Shown here piece after piece: positions 19,179 to 27,854 of a DNA stretch of 64,000 bases. Both the position numbers and the translations under genes were made by a program. The notes beneath the pieces were generated by a model. The model saw only the letters and a list, made by a program, of their open reading frames with translations, was not told the origin of the DNA and did no database searches. Source of the DNA: Streptomyces luteogriseus. GTDB taxonomy: Bacteria; Actinomycetota; Actinomycetes; Streptomycetales; Streptomycetaceae. The stretch is from positions 1,674,001-1,738,000 of the forward strand of contig NZ_JACHMS010000001.1 of the NCBI RefSeq assembly GCF_014205055.1, read 5' to 3'. Each line of letters opens with the position of its first letter. Position 1 is the first letter of the stretch.

Positions 19179-20222
19179 TCATCCCACCCGCACGGTGCCC
19201 TTCGGCACCAGATGCCGGGTGACGAGTTCGTCGCGGACCAAGCCCGCGTAGGCCGTCGCACCGCGCACCGACGTGTGCGTGTTGTCCCGCGCCTCGTTGG
19301 TGAGGTACAGCGCCTTGGAGCCTTCCACGCCGAGGGACTCCACCAGCGCCTTGGTCTTCGCCGTGAGGTCGATCAGCGGGACGTCCCGCGCGGCGGCGAC
19401 CGAGCGGATGACGGCCGGGTGGTCGACACCGAGGCCGTTGACCAGGAGCGCGGTTCCGTTGTTCAGCGTGCCGTCGGGGTTGAACCAGCGCCGCACGATG
19501 GGAGTGACAAGGACCGGCTGTCCGCCCCGCTCCCGGACGCCCGCGACCAGCGCTTCCAGGTTGGCCCGGTAGGTGGCCTCGTCCGTGGTCTTGTCGTTGT
19601 GGGCGAGCTGGACCAGGACCGCATCGCCGGGGCGGATCAGGGGCCGTACGGTGGCCCACAGCTGCGGGTTCCCCAGATACGTGACCGTACTCTCCCCGGA
19701 ATCGGCGTAGTTGGCGACGGAGACGCCCTTGCGGAGGTACTGCGGCAGCTGCTGGCCCCAGCCGGAGTACGGATCGCCGGGCTGGTCGCAGACGGTGGAG
19801 TCGCCGACCAGGAAGATCTGACGGGCGTGCCGGGCCCGCTTGACCTCGATCCCGGCCAGGGCTGGGGCGGTGCCGCCGATCCTCAGGTCGAGGCCGTTGG
19901 TCCCCTCGGGGCCGGTGGGCTCGCCCTCGGGAGTGCGGACGTTCACCGTGAAACTGCGGGTGATCCGCTCACCCGCCGGTGCGGCTGTCTCGGGGAGCAG
20001 GGACCGGCGGCTCTCGCCGCTGATGCTCGTGGCGGACGCTGTCTTTCCGCCGACCACGACCCGCACGTCGTACGTGCCCGGCGGAACGTCGAAGTGGCAG
20101 GTGTCGGCGGTGCAGTGCGCGAGGCCCCGGCCCCCGCTCCCCGCACCCGCGTGGGCGGGAACGGACGACAACGCGGTCCCCAGGGTCACCGCCGCGACGA
20201 CGGCGATGCTGAAACGTCTCAC
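19179..20222 (-). CDS. Secreted rhamnogalacturonan acetylesterase (SGNH/CE12 type)
   Basis: A 347-residue exported esterase. A Sec signal peptide (about 1-26, ending SSVPAHA) is followed by a small beta-rich domain (about 27-135), then an SGNH hydrolase domain. That domain has block I FLVGDSTVCDQ (nucleophile Ser), a Gly in block II (DSGEST), Asn in LAHNDKTT and the catalytic Asp-x-x-His in DNTHTSVRG. It should remove acetyl groups from galacturonic acid in rhamnogalacturonan I so the lyase can act. The GTG start at 20222 has GGGAGGAG about 7 nt upstream and begins directly at the signal peptide. It is divergent from the PL4 lyase gene. Confidence 0.88.
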   Translation of the reverse strand: MRRFSIAVVAAVTLGTALSSVPAHAGAGSGGRGLAHCTADTCHFDVPPGTYDVRVVVGGKTASATSISGESRRSLLPETAAPAGERITRSFTVNVRTPEGEPTGPEGTNGLDLRIGGTAPALAGIEVKRARHARQIFLVGDSTVCDQPGDPYSGWGQQLPQYLRKGVSVANYADSGESTVTYLGNPQLWATVRPLIRPGDAVLVQLAHNDKTTDEATYRANLEALVAGVRERGGQPVLVTPIVRRWFNPDGTLNNGTALLVNGLGVDHPAVIRSVAAARDVPLIDLTAKTKALVESLGVEGSKALYLTNEARDNTHTSVRGATAYAGLVRDELVTRHLVPKGTVRVG

Positions 20223-20278
20223 TCCAGGCTCCTCCCGGCACACGACAAGACCTGGACGGGGACCGTACCGCTCCGGAC

Positions 20279-20289
20279 AAGCGCTTTCT
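20279..20289. promoter_or_regulatory. Candidate LacI-family operator AAGCGCTTTCT
   Basis: The 11-mer AAGCGCTTTCT contains the CG-centred palindrome AAGCGCTT. It lies 57 nt upstream of the acetylesterase start and about 125 nt before the PL4 lyase start in their shared divergent promoter region. The identical 11-mer is found at 34086-34096 in front of the intact LacI-family regulator, which suggests that protein controls both. Confidence 0.5.
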
Positions 20290-20340
20290 AGACCCCGAAC
20301 AGCATTCACCAGATCTACGGCCCGGCGCGGGTGAAAGCCC

Positions 20341-20356
20341 TTTCGCGAAATCGATT
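20341..20356. promoter_or_regulatory. Second palindromic site in the acetylesterase/lyase promoter region
   Basis: The palindrome TTTCGCGAAA (20341-20350) runs directly into AATCGATT (20349-20356), 57 nt upstream of the PL4 lyase start. AATCGATT is also present after the beta-galactosidase gene at 2928-2935. Both have the central CG typical of LacI-family operators; the cognate regulator is unknown. Confidence 0.4.
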
Positions 20357-20413
20357 CAACTGTCACTCTCGCTCCCACCGCACTCCCCCCACCTTTCGCA
20401 GGAGGCACCCCCC

Positions 20414-22078
20414 ATGCCCGGAGCCACGAACAGACCGGTCGGCCGCCGCGCGGTCGTCCTCGCCGCCACGGCCGGTGCCGTCGGCGCGGCCCTCGCCCGC
20501 CCGGCGCACGCGGCGGGTTTCGGCTGGACCGACGACGGCGCGAACTACGTCGTCGACACCGGCGCCCAGCTCGTCTTCAAGGTCGCCAAGTCCACCGGCG
20601 ACCTGACCTCCCTGGTCTACCGGGGCACGGAGTACCAGGGCTACGGCGGCATGAACTCGCACATCGAGTCCGGCCTCGGCGCCTCCACCGTGAGCATCAA
20701 GCAGTCCGGTACGACGATCCTGATCTCCGTCACGCACGGCACGCTGAGGCACTACTACGCGGCCCGCAGCGGCGAGAACAACGTCTACCTGTGGACGAAC
20801 AAGGCCGACACGTCCGTCACCGCGAGCCGGTACATCGTGCGGGTGCGAAAGGGCGCCTTCCTCAACGACGAGCCCGACTCCTACACCTACGCGCCCACCA
20901 CCATCGAGGCCTCGGACGTCTTCCGGAAGTCCGACGGCCAGACCCGCTCCAAGCACTACTCCAAGCTGCGCGTCATGGACTACGCCCACATCGGCTGGTC
21001 CGCCGGCGGCGTCGGCCTGTGGATGGTGCGCAGCAACCACGAGAAGGCCGCCGGCGGTCCCTTCTACCGCTCCCTGCTGCGCCACCAGAGCGCGGACGGC
21101 GGGGGGCTCTACGAGATCCTCCACTACGGCCAGAACCAGACCGAGTCGCAGCGCTTCGGCCTCCAGGGGCCGTACGTCATCGCCTTCACGGACGGCGGGG
21201 CGCCCTCCTCGGCGCTGTACGCGGGCACGCTGACGACGCCCTGGGCCGACTCGCTCGGCATCGCGGGGTACGTGCCGGCGAGCGGGCGGGGCAAGGTGGC
21301 GGGCGTCGGGATCTCCGGGCGGAACACGGCGTACCCGTACACCGTCGGGCTCGCCAACCCGTCGGCGCAGTACTGGGGTCCGGCGCGTTCCTCGGACGGC
21401 TGGTTCTCCCTTTCCGGTGTGCTGCCCGGGACGTACACGCTGACCGTGTACAAGGGCGAGCTCGCGGTGTACACCACGTCGGTGAGCGTGTCGGCGGGCG
21501 GCACGACGACCCTGAACACGATCGCGATCCCGTCCTCCAACGACCCGTCGAACGCGGCCGCGATCTGGCGGATCGGCGACTGGAACGGCACGCCGGGCGG
21601 GTTCAAGAACGCGGACCTGATGACGTACGCGCATCCGTCCGACACCCGGGCCGCGTCCTGGACCGGGAACGTGGTCGTCGGCAACGGCGAGACGGCGGCC
21701 TTCCCCTGCTACCTCTGGAAGGACGTCAACAGCGGGATCCTGGTGTACTTCAAGCTGACGGCGGCCCGGGCGGCCGCCGCGCACACCCTGCGCATCGGGG
21801 TGACGACGGCGTACGCCAACGGCCGGCCCCAGCTCACCGTCAACGACGCCTGGACCTCGGCGATCCCCGCCCCGCCCGCCCAGCCGGACACCCGGTCGCT
21901 GACCAACGGTTCCTACCGCGGCAACAACCACACGTTCACGTACAGCATCCCGGCGTCCGCCTGGAGGACGGACACGAGTCAGTACAACGTGCTCAGGATC
22001 GACGTGGTGAGCGGGTCGGGGGCGAGCGGGTTCCTCAGCGCGGGGACGGCGGTCGACGCGATCGACCTGCTGGCCTGA
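20414..22078 (+). CDS. Secreted rhamnogalacturonan lyase, polysaccharide lyase family 4
   Basis: A 554-residue exported lyase that should cleave rhamnose-galacturonate bonds of rhamnogalacturonan I by beta-elimination. A probable Tat or Sec signal peptide with twin Arg (GRRAVVLAATAG) ends near RPAHA. The catalytic RhgB-like beta-sandwich follows (about 37-300), then a fibronectin-III-like domain (about 310-365, PGTYTLTVYKGE) and a C-terminal CBM-like jelly roll (about 370-554, WRIGDWNGTPGGF). This three-domain order is the usual PL4 arrangement. GCAGGAGGC lies about 8 nt before the ATG. It is divergent from the acetylesterase that prepares its substrate, with palindromic sites in between. Confidence 0.92.
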   Translation: MPGATNRPVGRRAVVLAATAGAVGAALARPAHAAGFGWTDDGANYVVDTGAQLVFKVAKSTGDLTSLVYRGTEYQGYGGMNSHIESGLGASTVSIKQSGTTILISVTHGTLRHYYAARSGENNVYLWTNKADTSVTASRYIVRVRKGAFLNDEPDSYTYAPTTIEASDVFRKSDGQTRSKHYSKLRVMDYAHIGWSAGGVGLWMVRSNHEKAAGGPFYRSLLRHQSADGGGLYEILHYGQNQTESQRFGLQGPYVIAFTDGGAPSSALYAGTLTTPWADSLGIAGYVPASGRGKVAGVGISGRNTAYPYTVGLANPSAQYWGPARSSDGWFSLSGVLPGTYTLTVYKGELAVYTTSVSVSAGGTTTLNTIAIPSSNDPSNAAAIWRIGDWNGTPGGFKNADLMTYAHPSDTRAASWTGNVVVGNGETAAFPCYLWKDVNSGILVYFKLTAARAAAAHTLRIGVTTAYANGRPQLTVNDAWTSAIPAPPAQPDTRSLTNGSYRGNNHTFTYSIPASAWRTDTSQYNVLRIDVVSGSGASGFLSAGTAVDAIDLLA

Positions 22079-22102
22079 GCGTCCCCCGGACCGCCCGCGT
22101 CG

Positions 22103-23515
22103 TCATGTCCCGCGCGTCCACTGCTGGTTGGTGCCTCCGTTGCACGTGTACGTGATGAGCGCGGCGCCGTTGGCGGTGGACGCGCCGTTCACGTCGAGGC
22201 ACTCGCCGCTCGCGCGGGAGGTGACCTTCACGTACGAACCGGTGGTGGTCAGCGACCACTGCTGGTTCGTCGCGGAGGCGGCGCAGTTCTCCTGCGTGAC
22301 GGTGCTCGCGTTCTCCTGCACGCACTGGCTGCTGTTCCTGACCATCAGCTGGTAGTAACCGCTTCCGACGGACTTGAACCAGTACTTCTGGTTGGCGCCG
22401 CCGTTGCAGTCGTACTGCTTGATCTGAGCGCCCGGCCAGAGCGACTGGCTTGTGACGTCCGCGCACTTGGAGGAGTGACGGGCGATCAGGGTGTTGTACG
22501 TGGCGGCGGTACCGGTGACGGTCCCGGCGGCCGTGTCGATCGTGACCTCGGGTGACCAGGCCATGGACATCGTGGTCGAGTTGGCGAAGGTCAGCGGCAG
22601 CCACACGTACCGGGAGTCGTTGACCGTCCCGCCGAAGGAGTTGCCCCAGCGGTCGCCCAGGTAGAGGTACGACGTGCCCGAGGTGCCCTGCACGGGCAGG
22701 ACGAACGCGGTCTGTGAGCCGTACGCCGTCGAGTCGCCGATGTTCTTCATGGCCGTCCAGGGACCGGCGATGCTGGTGGCGGTGGCGTACTGCTGCTGGT
22801 TGGGGTTCCAGCCGGTGGCGCCCGAGGTCAGCATGAAGTAGACGCCGCCCCGCTTGAACAGCGCCGGGGCCTCGCGGTGGCCGCCGGGCCAGGGGTTGGC
22901 GACCAGGCTCGCGATGCCGGTGTAGTCGGCGGTGAGGCGGTAGATCTGGAGGTCGTAGTTCTCGCGGGCGGCGGAGATCATGTAGCCGGCGCCGTCCGTG
23001 TCGGTGAAGACCGTGATGTCGCGGGACATGTGCTGGCCGAGCGGGCGGAAGCTGCCCTTCCAGGTGTAGTCGCCGTCGACGGTGTCGGAGACGGCGACGG
23101 CCGCGCGAGCCTCGCTGTAGTCGGTGCCGTTCTCCTTGTGCATCCACATCACGAACGTGCCGGTGGAGGCGTTGTACATCACCTTCGGCCGCTCGATGTT
23201 GGCGGTCGCGAGCTCCGGATCACTGGCCTCGGTGAGGACGTGGTTGCGGAACTCCCAGTTCTTCAGGTCGGTCGAACGGTAGGCGTCGACGTACCGGAAG
23301 GTGTTGTCGGCGTTGCGGTGCTCGCCGAACCAGTAGTAGTAGGAGCCCACTTTGAGGACTCCGCCGCCGTGCGCGTGGACGGGGTTGCCGGAGGTGTCCG
23401 TGAACTGGGTGCCGTTGGTGATCTTCTGGGGCGCGGCCTGGGCGGGGCCGGCGGTGGCGAGGGCGCCGAACAGTGCGAGGCACAGGGCGAGAAGGGCGGC
23501 GTAGGCACGTCTCAC
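22103..23515 (-). CDS. Secreted family 43 glycoside hydrolase with ricin-type (CBM13) domain
   Basis: A 470-residue exported enzyme. Signal peptide about 1-27 (ends GPAQA), then a five-bladed GH43-like catalytic domain (about 30-325; HAHGGGVLKVGSYYYWFGEH near its start). A ricin B lectin/CBM13 domain (about 335-470) carries three Q-x-W-type repeats (QKYWF, QQWSL, QQWTR). It resembles the GH43 subfamily of exo-beta-1,3-galactanases, which would attack galactan or arabinogalactan side chains. The GTG at 23515 is 1 nt after the stop of the upstream GH43 gene; an in-frame GTG at 23524 is possible but lengthens the N-region before the signal. Confidence 0.87.
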   Translation of the reverse strand: MRRAYAALLALCLALFGALATAGPAQAAPQKITNGTQFTDTSGNPVHAHGGGVLKVGSYYYWFGEHRNADNTFRYVDAYRSTDLKNWEFRNHVLTEASDPELATANIERPKVMYNASTGTFVMWMHKENGTDYSEARAAVAVSDTVDGDYTWKGSFRPLGQHMSRDITVFTDTDGAGYMISAARENYDLQIYRLTADYTGIASLVANPWPGGHREAPALFKRGGVYFMLTSGATGWNPNQQQYATATSIAGPWTAMKNIGDSTAYGSQTAFVLPVQGTSGTSYLYLGDRWGNSFGGTVNDSRYVWLPLTFANSTTMSMAWSPEVTIDTAAGTVTGTAATYNTLIARHSSKCADVTSQSLWPGAQIKQYDCNGGANQKYWFKSVGSGYYQLMVRNSSQCVQENASTVTQENCAASATNQQWSLTTTGSYVKVTSRASGECLDVNGASTANGAALITYTCNGGTNQQWTRGT

Positions 23516-23516
23516 G

Positions 23517-24638
23517 TCAGCCACCTGCCGTTGCCGTGTCGGCGACCGGGACGCCGAAGTCGGGGGTGCCGTCGCGCTTCCAGCCGAGCTTCTGGACGCG
23601 GGTGTGGCGGTTGGGATCGTTCAACGGGTCGCCGTTGATCTCCTTGTACTGCCGGGCGTGGTAGACGAGGACGTCGGTGCGGCCGTCCTCGGCGACCGTG
23701 AAGCAGTTGTGGCCGGGGCCGTACTGCTTGGACGTGTCGTTGCTGGTGAAGACCGGGGTCGGCGACTTGGACCAGCTCGTCGGGTCCAGGAGATGGCTGT
23801 CGGCGTCGGCGGTCAGCAGGCCCATGCAGTAGTTGAAGTCGGTGGCGCTGGCCGAGTACGTCATGAAGAGGCGGCCGTTGCGCTTGAGGACGTACGGGCC
23901 CTCGTTGACCTTGAAGCCGATGCACTCCCAGTCGTACTCCGGGGTGGAGAGCCGCACCTGCGGGCCCTTCAGGGTCCAGGGGTCGGCCATCTCCGAGAGG
24001 AAGATGCCCGTGTTGTTGTCCAGGCCGGGCTCGTGCTGGGCCCAGGCGAGGTAGCGCTTGCCCCGGTGGGTGAAGGTGGTGGCGTCCAGGGAGAAGGTTT
24101 CCCAGGCCGTCTTGACCTGGCCCCTTTCCACCCAGGTGCCCTTGAACGGGTTGGGGTGGGCGTTCTCCAGCACCCATATGCGGATCGCCCAGACGTCCTC
24201 GGCGGGCGCGGAGGCGAAGTAGATGTACCACTTGCCGCCGATGCGGTGCAGTTCGGGCGCCCAGATGTGGGCGCCCATGGGGCCGGTGGCGTGGGCGCGC
24301 CAGATGACGGACTCGTCCGCCGTGCCGAGGCCGCGCAGGGTGCGGGAGCGGCGCAGGATGATGCGGTCGTACTCGGGGGCGGTGGCGGTGAAGTAGTAGA
24401 AACCGTCCTTGTGCCGGTTGATGTGGGGATCGGCACGGTTGCGGACCAGGGGGTTCACGAAGGGGGCCGGCTTCGGGTGCCCGGCGGTTGTTCCGGCAGC
24501 GGCTCCTCCCCGGGGCGCCGCCTCTGCGACGCCGGGGAGGGCGGGGACGGCGGCCAGGGCGCCGGCGGCTGCGGCGCCCTTCAACAGCATTCTGCGGCTG
24601 GGGGGTTCGGGCAGAGCGTGGTCGCGGTCGCGGCTCAT
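23517..24638 (-). CDS. Secreted family 43 glycoside hydrolase (arabinanase/arabinofuranosidase type)
   Basis: A 373-residue exported enzyme with a twin-arginine signal (PSRRMLLKGAAAAGALAA). The five-bladed propeller shows the GH43 general base in RADPHINRHKDGFYYF, IWAPELH with KWYIYF, and the general acid Glu in VNEGPYVLKRNGRLFM. It probably removes arabinose from pectin side chains. It is the first gene of a minus-strand pair with the GH43-CBM13 gene, separated by 1 nt. The ATG at 24638 is chosen as the first Met before the twin Arg; the ribosome site is weak. Confidence 0.87.
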   Translation of the reverse strand: MSRDRDHALPEPPSRRMLLKGAAAAGALAAVPALPGVAEAAPRGGAAAGTTAGHPKPAPFVNPLVRNRADPHINRHKDGFYYFTATAPEYDRIILRRSRTLRGLGTADESVIWRAHATGPMGAHIWAPELHRIGGKWYIYFASAPAEDVWAIRIWVLENAHPNPFKGTWVERGQVKTAWETFSLDATTFTHRGKRYLAWAQHEPGLDNNTGIFLSEMADPWTLKGPQVRLSTPEYDWECIGFKVNEGPYVLKRNGRLFMTYSASATDFNYCMGLLTADADSHLLDPTSWSKSPTPVFTSNDTSKQYGPGHNCFTVAEDGRTDVLVYHARQYKEINGDPLNDPNRHTRVQKLGWKRDGTPDFGVPVADTATAGG

Positions 24639-24898
24639 GCGGTGGGGCCTGCCTCTCACTGGGGGACACACGGCGTCGTCGTCGCATACGACGTCTGATA
24701 TCTCGAACACCATCTGTCATTACGAACGCCGAAAAGGTAAGGGGGTGACACGTGGAGGTCAACGGGTCTGACGGGACGAACACGTCCGGCTCGGTGAGGA
24801 ACCCGCCGGGGTCGGTGACGACTGCGCTTCGCCCTTTTTCGGAAACAGCGAGCGCCAATTTTCTGTTATCGGCGCAGCCATGAGCCGTCTCCGGTCAT
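24639..24898. other. Divergent promoter region between GH43 and surface protein genes
   Basis: A 260-bp non-coding stretch noticeably poorer in G+C than its surroundings, with AT-rich patches at 24699-24722 and 24830-24870. It contains spaced CGAAC motifs (about 24703 and 24724). It should hold promoters for the two divergent genes. No hairpin, small gene or RNA element could be recognised. Confidence 0.4.
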
Positions 24899-26983
24899 GT
24901 GCGCAGCCTGATCCACACCACAGCAGCGGCCGCGGGCGTCCTCGCGGCGGTCGCGTCCCTGGTCACCGTCACCGCTTCCCCGGTGGTGGCCGCCGGCGCC
25001 CGGGACGTCACGGCCGAGGTGCTGGCCGGCCGGGACGTGACGCTCGGCGGCGACACGGTCGTCACCGTGCCGCCCGGGACGACGACGTACGACGGCGTGT
25101 TCCGCGGCGAGGGCACGCTCACGGTGCGCGGCAGCGGGACGCTGATCCTGACCAGGGACAGCGACTTCACGCTCCCCCGGGCCCGACAGCGGCAACGGGT
25201 GCGGACGGCGGGCGGCAACCACCCCTACGTGACGGTCAGCCGTCCCGACCCTCCGGCGGTCACCGTCGAGCGCGGGGCGACGCTCCAGTACGGCGACGGC
25301 GGCACGACCGGCCTGATCGGCCACTTCCCGTACGACACCCCGGCGTTCCGCCTCAACCAGGACAACATCCGGGTCGACGGCACCCTCCGCCTCTCCCTCA
25401 GGAGCGCCTACACCCTGGGCACCATCAGCGGTTCGGGCCTGATCACACAGCCCAGGTTCCTGTGGGGCACATGGGACGTGCCGGGCACCCACTCCTTCTC
25501 CGGGGTGATCGACAACGGCACGCAGGCGAACGCCGGGCGCCCCGAGTACGCGACCTCGCTGCCGCGCGTCCGCAAGATCCTCAACCAGGGCACCTGGACG
25601 GTCGACACCCCGCTGGGCCGGACCGTCACGATGGGCATGGACTTCTACCAGCGCGAGTACGGCAGCGACATCAACGTCCAGTCCCGGCCGGGCGGCGAGG
25701 TGGTCCTGACCGGCCAGTACAGCTGGTCGGACCGGGGCGGCGACACCGACCCCTCGCTCAGCGACCCGGCCCTCAACTGGACTCCCGCCCGCAAGAACGT
25801 CAACAAGCGCGGCACCAACATCAAGGGCGCGAACGTCCGGTGGGGCGACGGCACGACCGACCGGATCTTCATGCCGGGTACGGCGGAGACCGTTTACATC
25901 AACCTGCTGGCGGCCCGCGAGCGCTCCCAACTCACCTTCGACTACAACGGCCCGGTGACGCTCGGGGCCCCCATCGGCGGCGGCAGATTCCACGACACCC
26001 TGTCGGCCCCCGGCGCCGGTGACGTCGTCATCGCGGGCACGCCCGGCAACGACGTGACCTTCGCGGCCGTACAGCACTACGACGGCTCCACGACGGTGGA
26101 GAAGGGCGCGGTCCTGCGCCTGGGCAGCGGCAGACGGGGCGGCGACGGCGGCCTGTACACGGGCGGCGCCCACTACCGGCTCGTCAACAACGGCGCGCTG
26201 GTCCTGCGCAACACGACCAGGCCCCTCACCCTCTCCCGCATCGCCGGTGGCGGCTCCCTCACCCAGTCGGGCACCGCCACCACGACCCTGACGGGCGGGG
26301 CGGTGACGTACACCGGGCCGACCACGGTCTCCACGGGCACGCTGGCGCTGCGCGGCGGGGCCACCCTCACCCGCAGCAAGGCGATCCGGCTCACCTCGGC
26401 CGGGGCGGAACTGGACGCGGGCCGGACGGGCCTGCGGGTGGCGACGACACTGACCGGCAAGGGCACGGTGAGCGGCGCGGTCACCAACGGTGGCACGGTC
26501 ACGACGGGCCTCACCGTCAACGGCCCCTACACGCAGAGCCCGAAAGGCTCACTGGTCCTGCGGAAGGAGCCGCTGACCGTGACGGGCCGGGTCCGGCTGG
26601 CCGGGGACCTCGACGTCTCGGCCGCGCCCCGGGACGCCGCCGAGATCATGGTGCTGGACCACAGGGGCGAGGCCCGCACGTCGGGAACCTTCACCGGCCT
26701 GAAGGAGGGCGCCCGCCTCAGACTGGCCGACACCACCTACCGTCTCACCTACCGGGGCGGCGACGGCAACGACGTCGTCCTCGCCACCGATCGCGCTCCC
26801 CGCCCCTCCCCCGCCCCCTCCGCGCCCCCCGCGGTGACCTCCCGCAGCGCCGGTGCGTCCCCCCACCTCGGTTTCGGCTGGTGGCCCTACGCCCTCGGCT
26901 CCGCCCTGATCATCAGCCTCGCGGTACCGGTGGCGACGCGACGGAGGCGGGGCGGGCGGCATGCGGGCCGCCCGCGGCAGTGA
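24899..26983 (+). CDS. Cell-surface protein with autotransporter-type beta-strand repeats and C-terminal membrane anchor
   Basis: A 694-residue exported protein. A signal peptide (about 1-32, ending SPVVAA) is followed by a long beta-helix-like region with repeats typical of autotransporter-associated beta strands (STTVEKGAVLRLGSG, PTTVSTGTLALRGGATLTRS, a GDGNDVVL end motif). A Pro/Ser-rich spacer (about 630-650), one hydrophobic segment (GFGWWPYALGSALIISLAVP) and a basic RRRRGGRH tail complete it. No beta-barrel domain is present, as expected for a Gram-positive, so it is probably anchored in the membrane and exposed on the cell surface. The GTG start sets the signal peptide; the ribosome site is weak. 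The function is unknown; adjacency to pectin enzymes suggests polysaccharide contact. Confidence 0.75.
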   Translation: MRSLIHTTAAAAGVLAAVASLVTVTASPVVAAGARDVTAEVLAGRDVTLGGDTVVTVPPGTTTYDGVFRGEGTLTVRGSGTLILTRDSDFTLPRARQRQRVRTAGGNHPYVTVSRPDPPAVTVERGATLQYGDGGTTGLIGHFPYDTPAFRLNQDNIRVDGTLRLSLRSAYTLGTISGSGLITQPRFLWGTWDVPGTHSFSGVIDNGTQANAGRPEYATSLPRVRKILNQGTWTVDTPLGRTVTMGMDFYQREYGSDINVQSRPGGEVVLTGQYSWSDRGGDTDPSLSDPALNWTPARKNVNKRGTNIKGANVRWGDGTTDRIFMPGTAETVYINLLAARERSQLTFDYNGPVTLGAPIGGGRFHDTLSAPGAGDVVIAGTPGNDVTFAAVQHYDGSTTVEKGAVLRLGSGRRGGDGGLYTGGAHYRLVNNGALVLRNTTRPLTLSRIAGGGSLTQSGTATTTLTGGAVTYTGPTTVSTGTLALRGGATLTRSKAIRLTSAGAELDAGRTGLRVATTLTGKGTVSGAVTNGGTVTTGLTVNGPYTQSPKGSLVLRKEPLTVTGRVRLAGDLDVSAAPRDAAEIMVLDHRGEARTSGTFTGLKEGARLRLADTTYRLTYRGGDGNDVVLATDRAPRPSPAPSAPPAVTSRSAGASPHLGFGWWPYALGSALIISLAVPVATRRRRGGRHAGRPRQ
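26952..26975. terminator. Possible terminator hairpin at convergent gene ends
   Basis: A perfect 9-bp stem (26952-26960 with 26967-26975, loop 6 nt) lies at the very end of the surface protein gene, just before its stop and 20 bp from the end of the convergent MOSC gene. It could serve transcripts from both sides, but it is also coding sequence of a basic tail, so support is modest. Confidence 0.3.
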
Positions 26984-26995
26984 TCCGGCCGGTCC

Positions 26996-27823
26996 TCACA
27001 GCTCGGACTCGCCCCACACCGTGACCTCCACCTCGTCCCCCACCGCCACCCTGCCGGGCCGGAGGACCGCGTACTTCGTGCCGAAGGCGACGCCGCCCTC
27101 GGTGGCTCGGCGGTAGCCGGCGAGGGTGCGCAGGGGCTCCGGGCCCGCCCGGGTGCCGACGTCCTGGTCGACCAGCGTGACCGCGCAGCGGATGGCGAGC
27201 TTGGCGTATCCCAGTTCCGTGGTGCCGATGCGCAGGCGGTGCGCGCGGTCCTCGGTGTGGGGGTCGTCCCAGCCGTCGACGACGAGGTTGGGGCGGAAGC
27301 GGTCGACGGGGAGGGGCCGGGCGCCCCGGGCGGTCATCCTGGTGTTGAGGAGGTCGAGGGTGGAGCGGGAGAGGACGTGCAGGGCGCAGCTGTCGGCGTA
27401 GCCGGAGGTGCCGGGTGTCAGGCCGTCGGTCACCCGGCCGTGTTCCGGTGGGGTCCGTACCAGCCGGCTCCGTACGCCGAGCCGGTCCGAGAGCCAGTCC
27501 GCTGCCTCCTCGCCCTGGTCGATGCCCTGGTAAGCGGTTCCGAACAGGTCCACCTTCTGCCGGGTGCCGGACGTGTCCACCCGGAGGTGGAGGGGCTCGG
27601 CGCCGGGTGCGGTGAGCGTGAGGTGGCCGCCGTCGGAGGTGATGAGGGGGCGGATGACGGCCAGCAGTGGGTCCCGGCGCTGCGTCCGGTACACGCCCTC
27701 CTCGCTGACGACCATGAAGCTGCGGTCGTGCGCCAGTCCCGCCCGGGTCAGCAGCGCCTCGGGAACCGACGTACCGGCACAGCCCTTGACGGGGTAGTAG
27801 GACAATTCGACGACTCGAGCCAT
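26996..27823 (-). CDS. MOSC domain protein (mARC/YcbX-like)
   Basis: A 275-residue protein with an N-terminal MOSC beta-barrel domain (ELSYYPVKGCAGTSVPEALLT, then GLAHDRSFMVV) and a C-terminal MOSC domain. The conserved Cys expected for molybdenum cofactor binding is seen in LAIRCAVTLVDQDVG. Such proteins reduce N-hydroxylated compounds when paired with redox partners. No ferredoxin domain is fused here, unlike YcbX, so a separate electron donor is needed. GGAAGG lies upstream of the ATG. It is probably transcribed with or after the APH-like gene upstream on the same strand. Confidence 0.85.
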   Translation of the reverse strand: MARVVELSYYPVKGCAGTSVPEALLTRAGLAHDRSFMVVSEEGVYRTQRRDPLLAVIRPLITSDGGHLTLTAPGAEPLHLRVDTSGTRQKVDLFGTAYQGIDQGEEAADWLSDRLGVRSRLVRTPPEHGRVTDGLTPGTSGYADSCALHVLSRSTLDLLNTRMTARGARPLPVDRFRPNLVVDGWDDPHTEDRAHRLRIGTTELGYAKLAIRCAVTLVDQDVGTRAGPEPLRTLAGYRRATEGGVAFGTKYAVLRPGRVAVGDEVEVTVWGESEL

Positions 27824-27854
27824 GGCCTTCCGTTCCGTACGGCGGTTCGACGGG

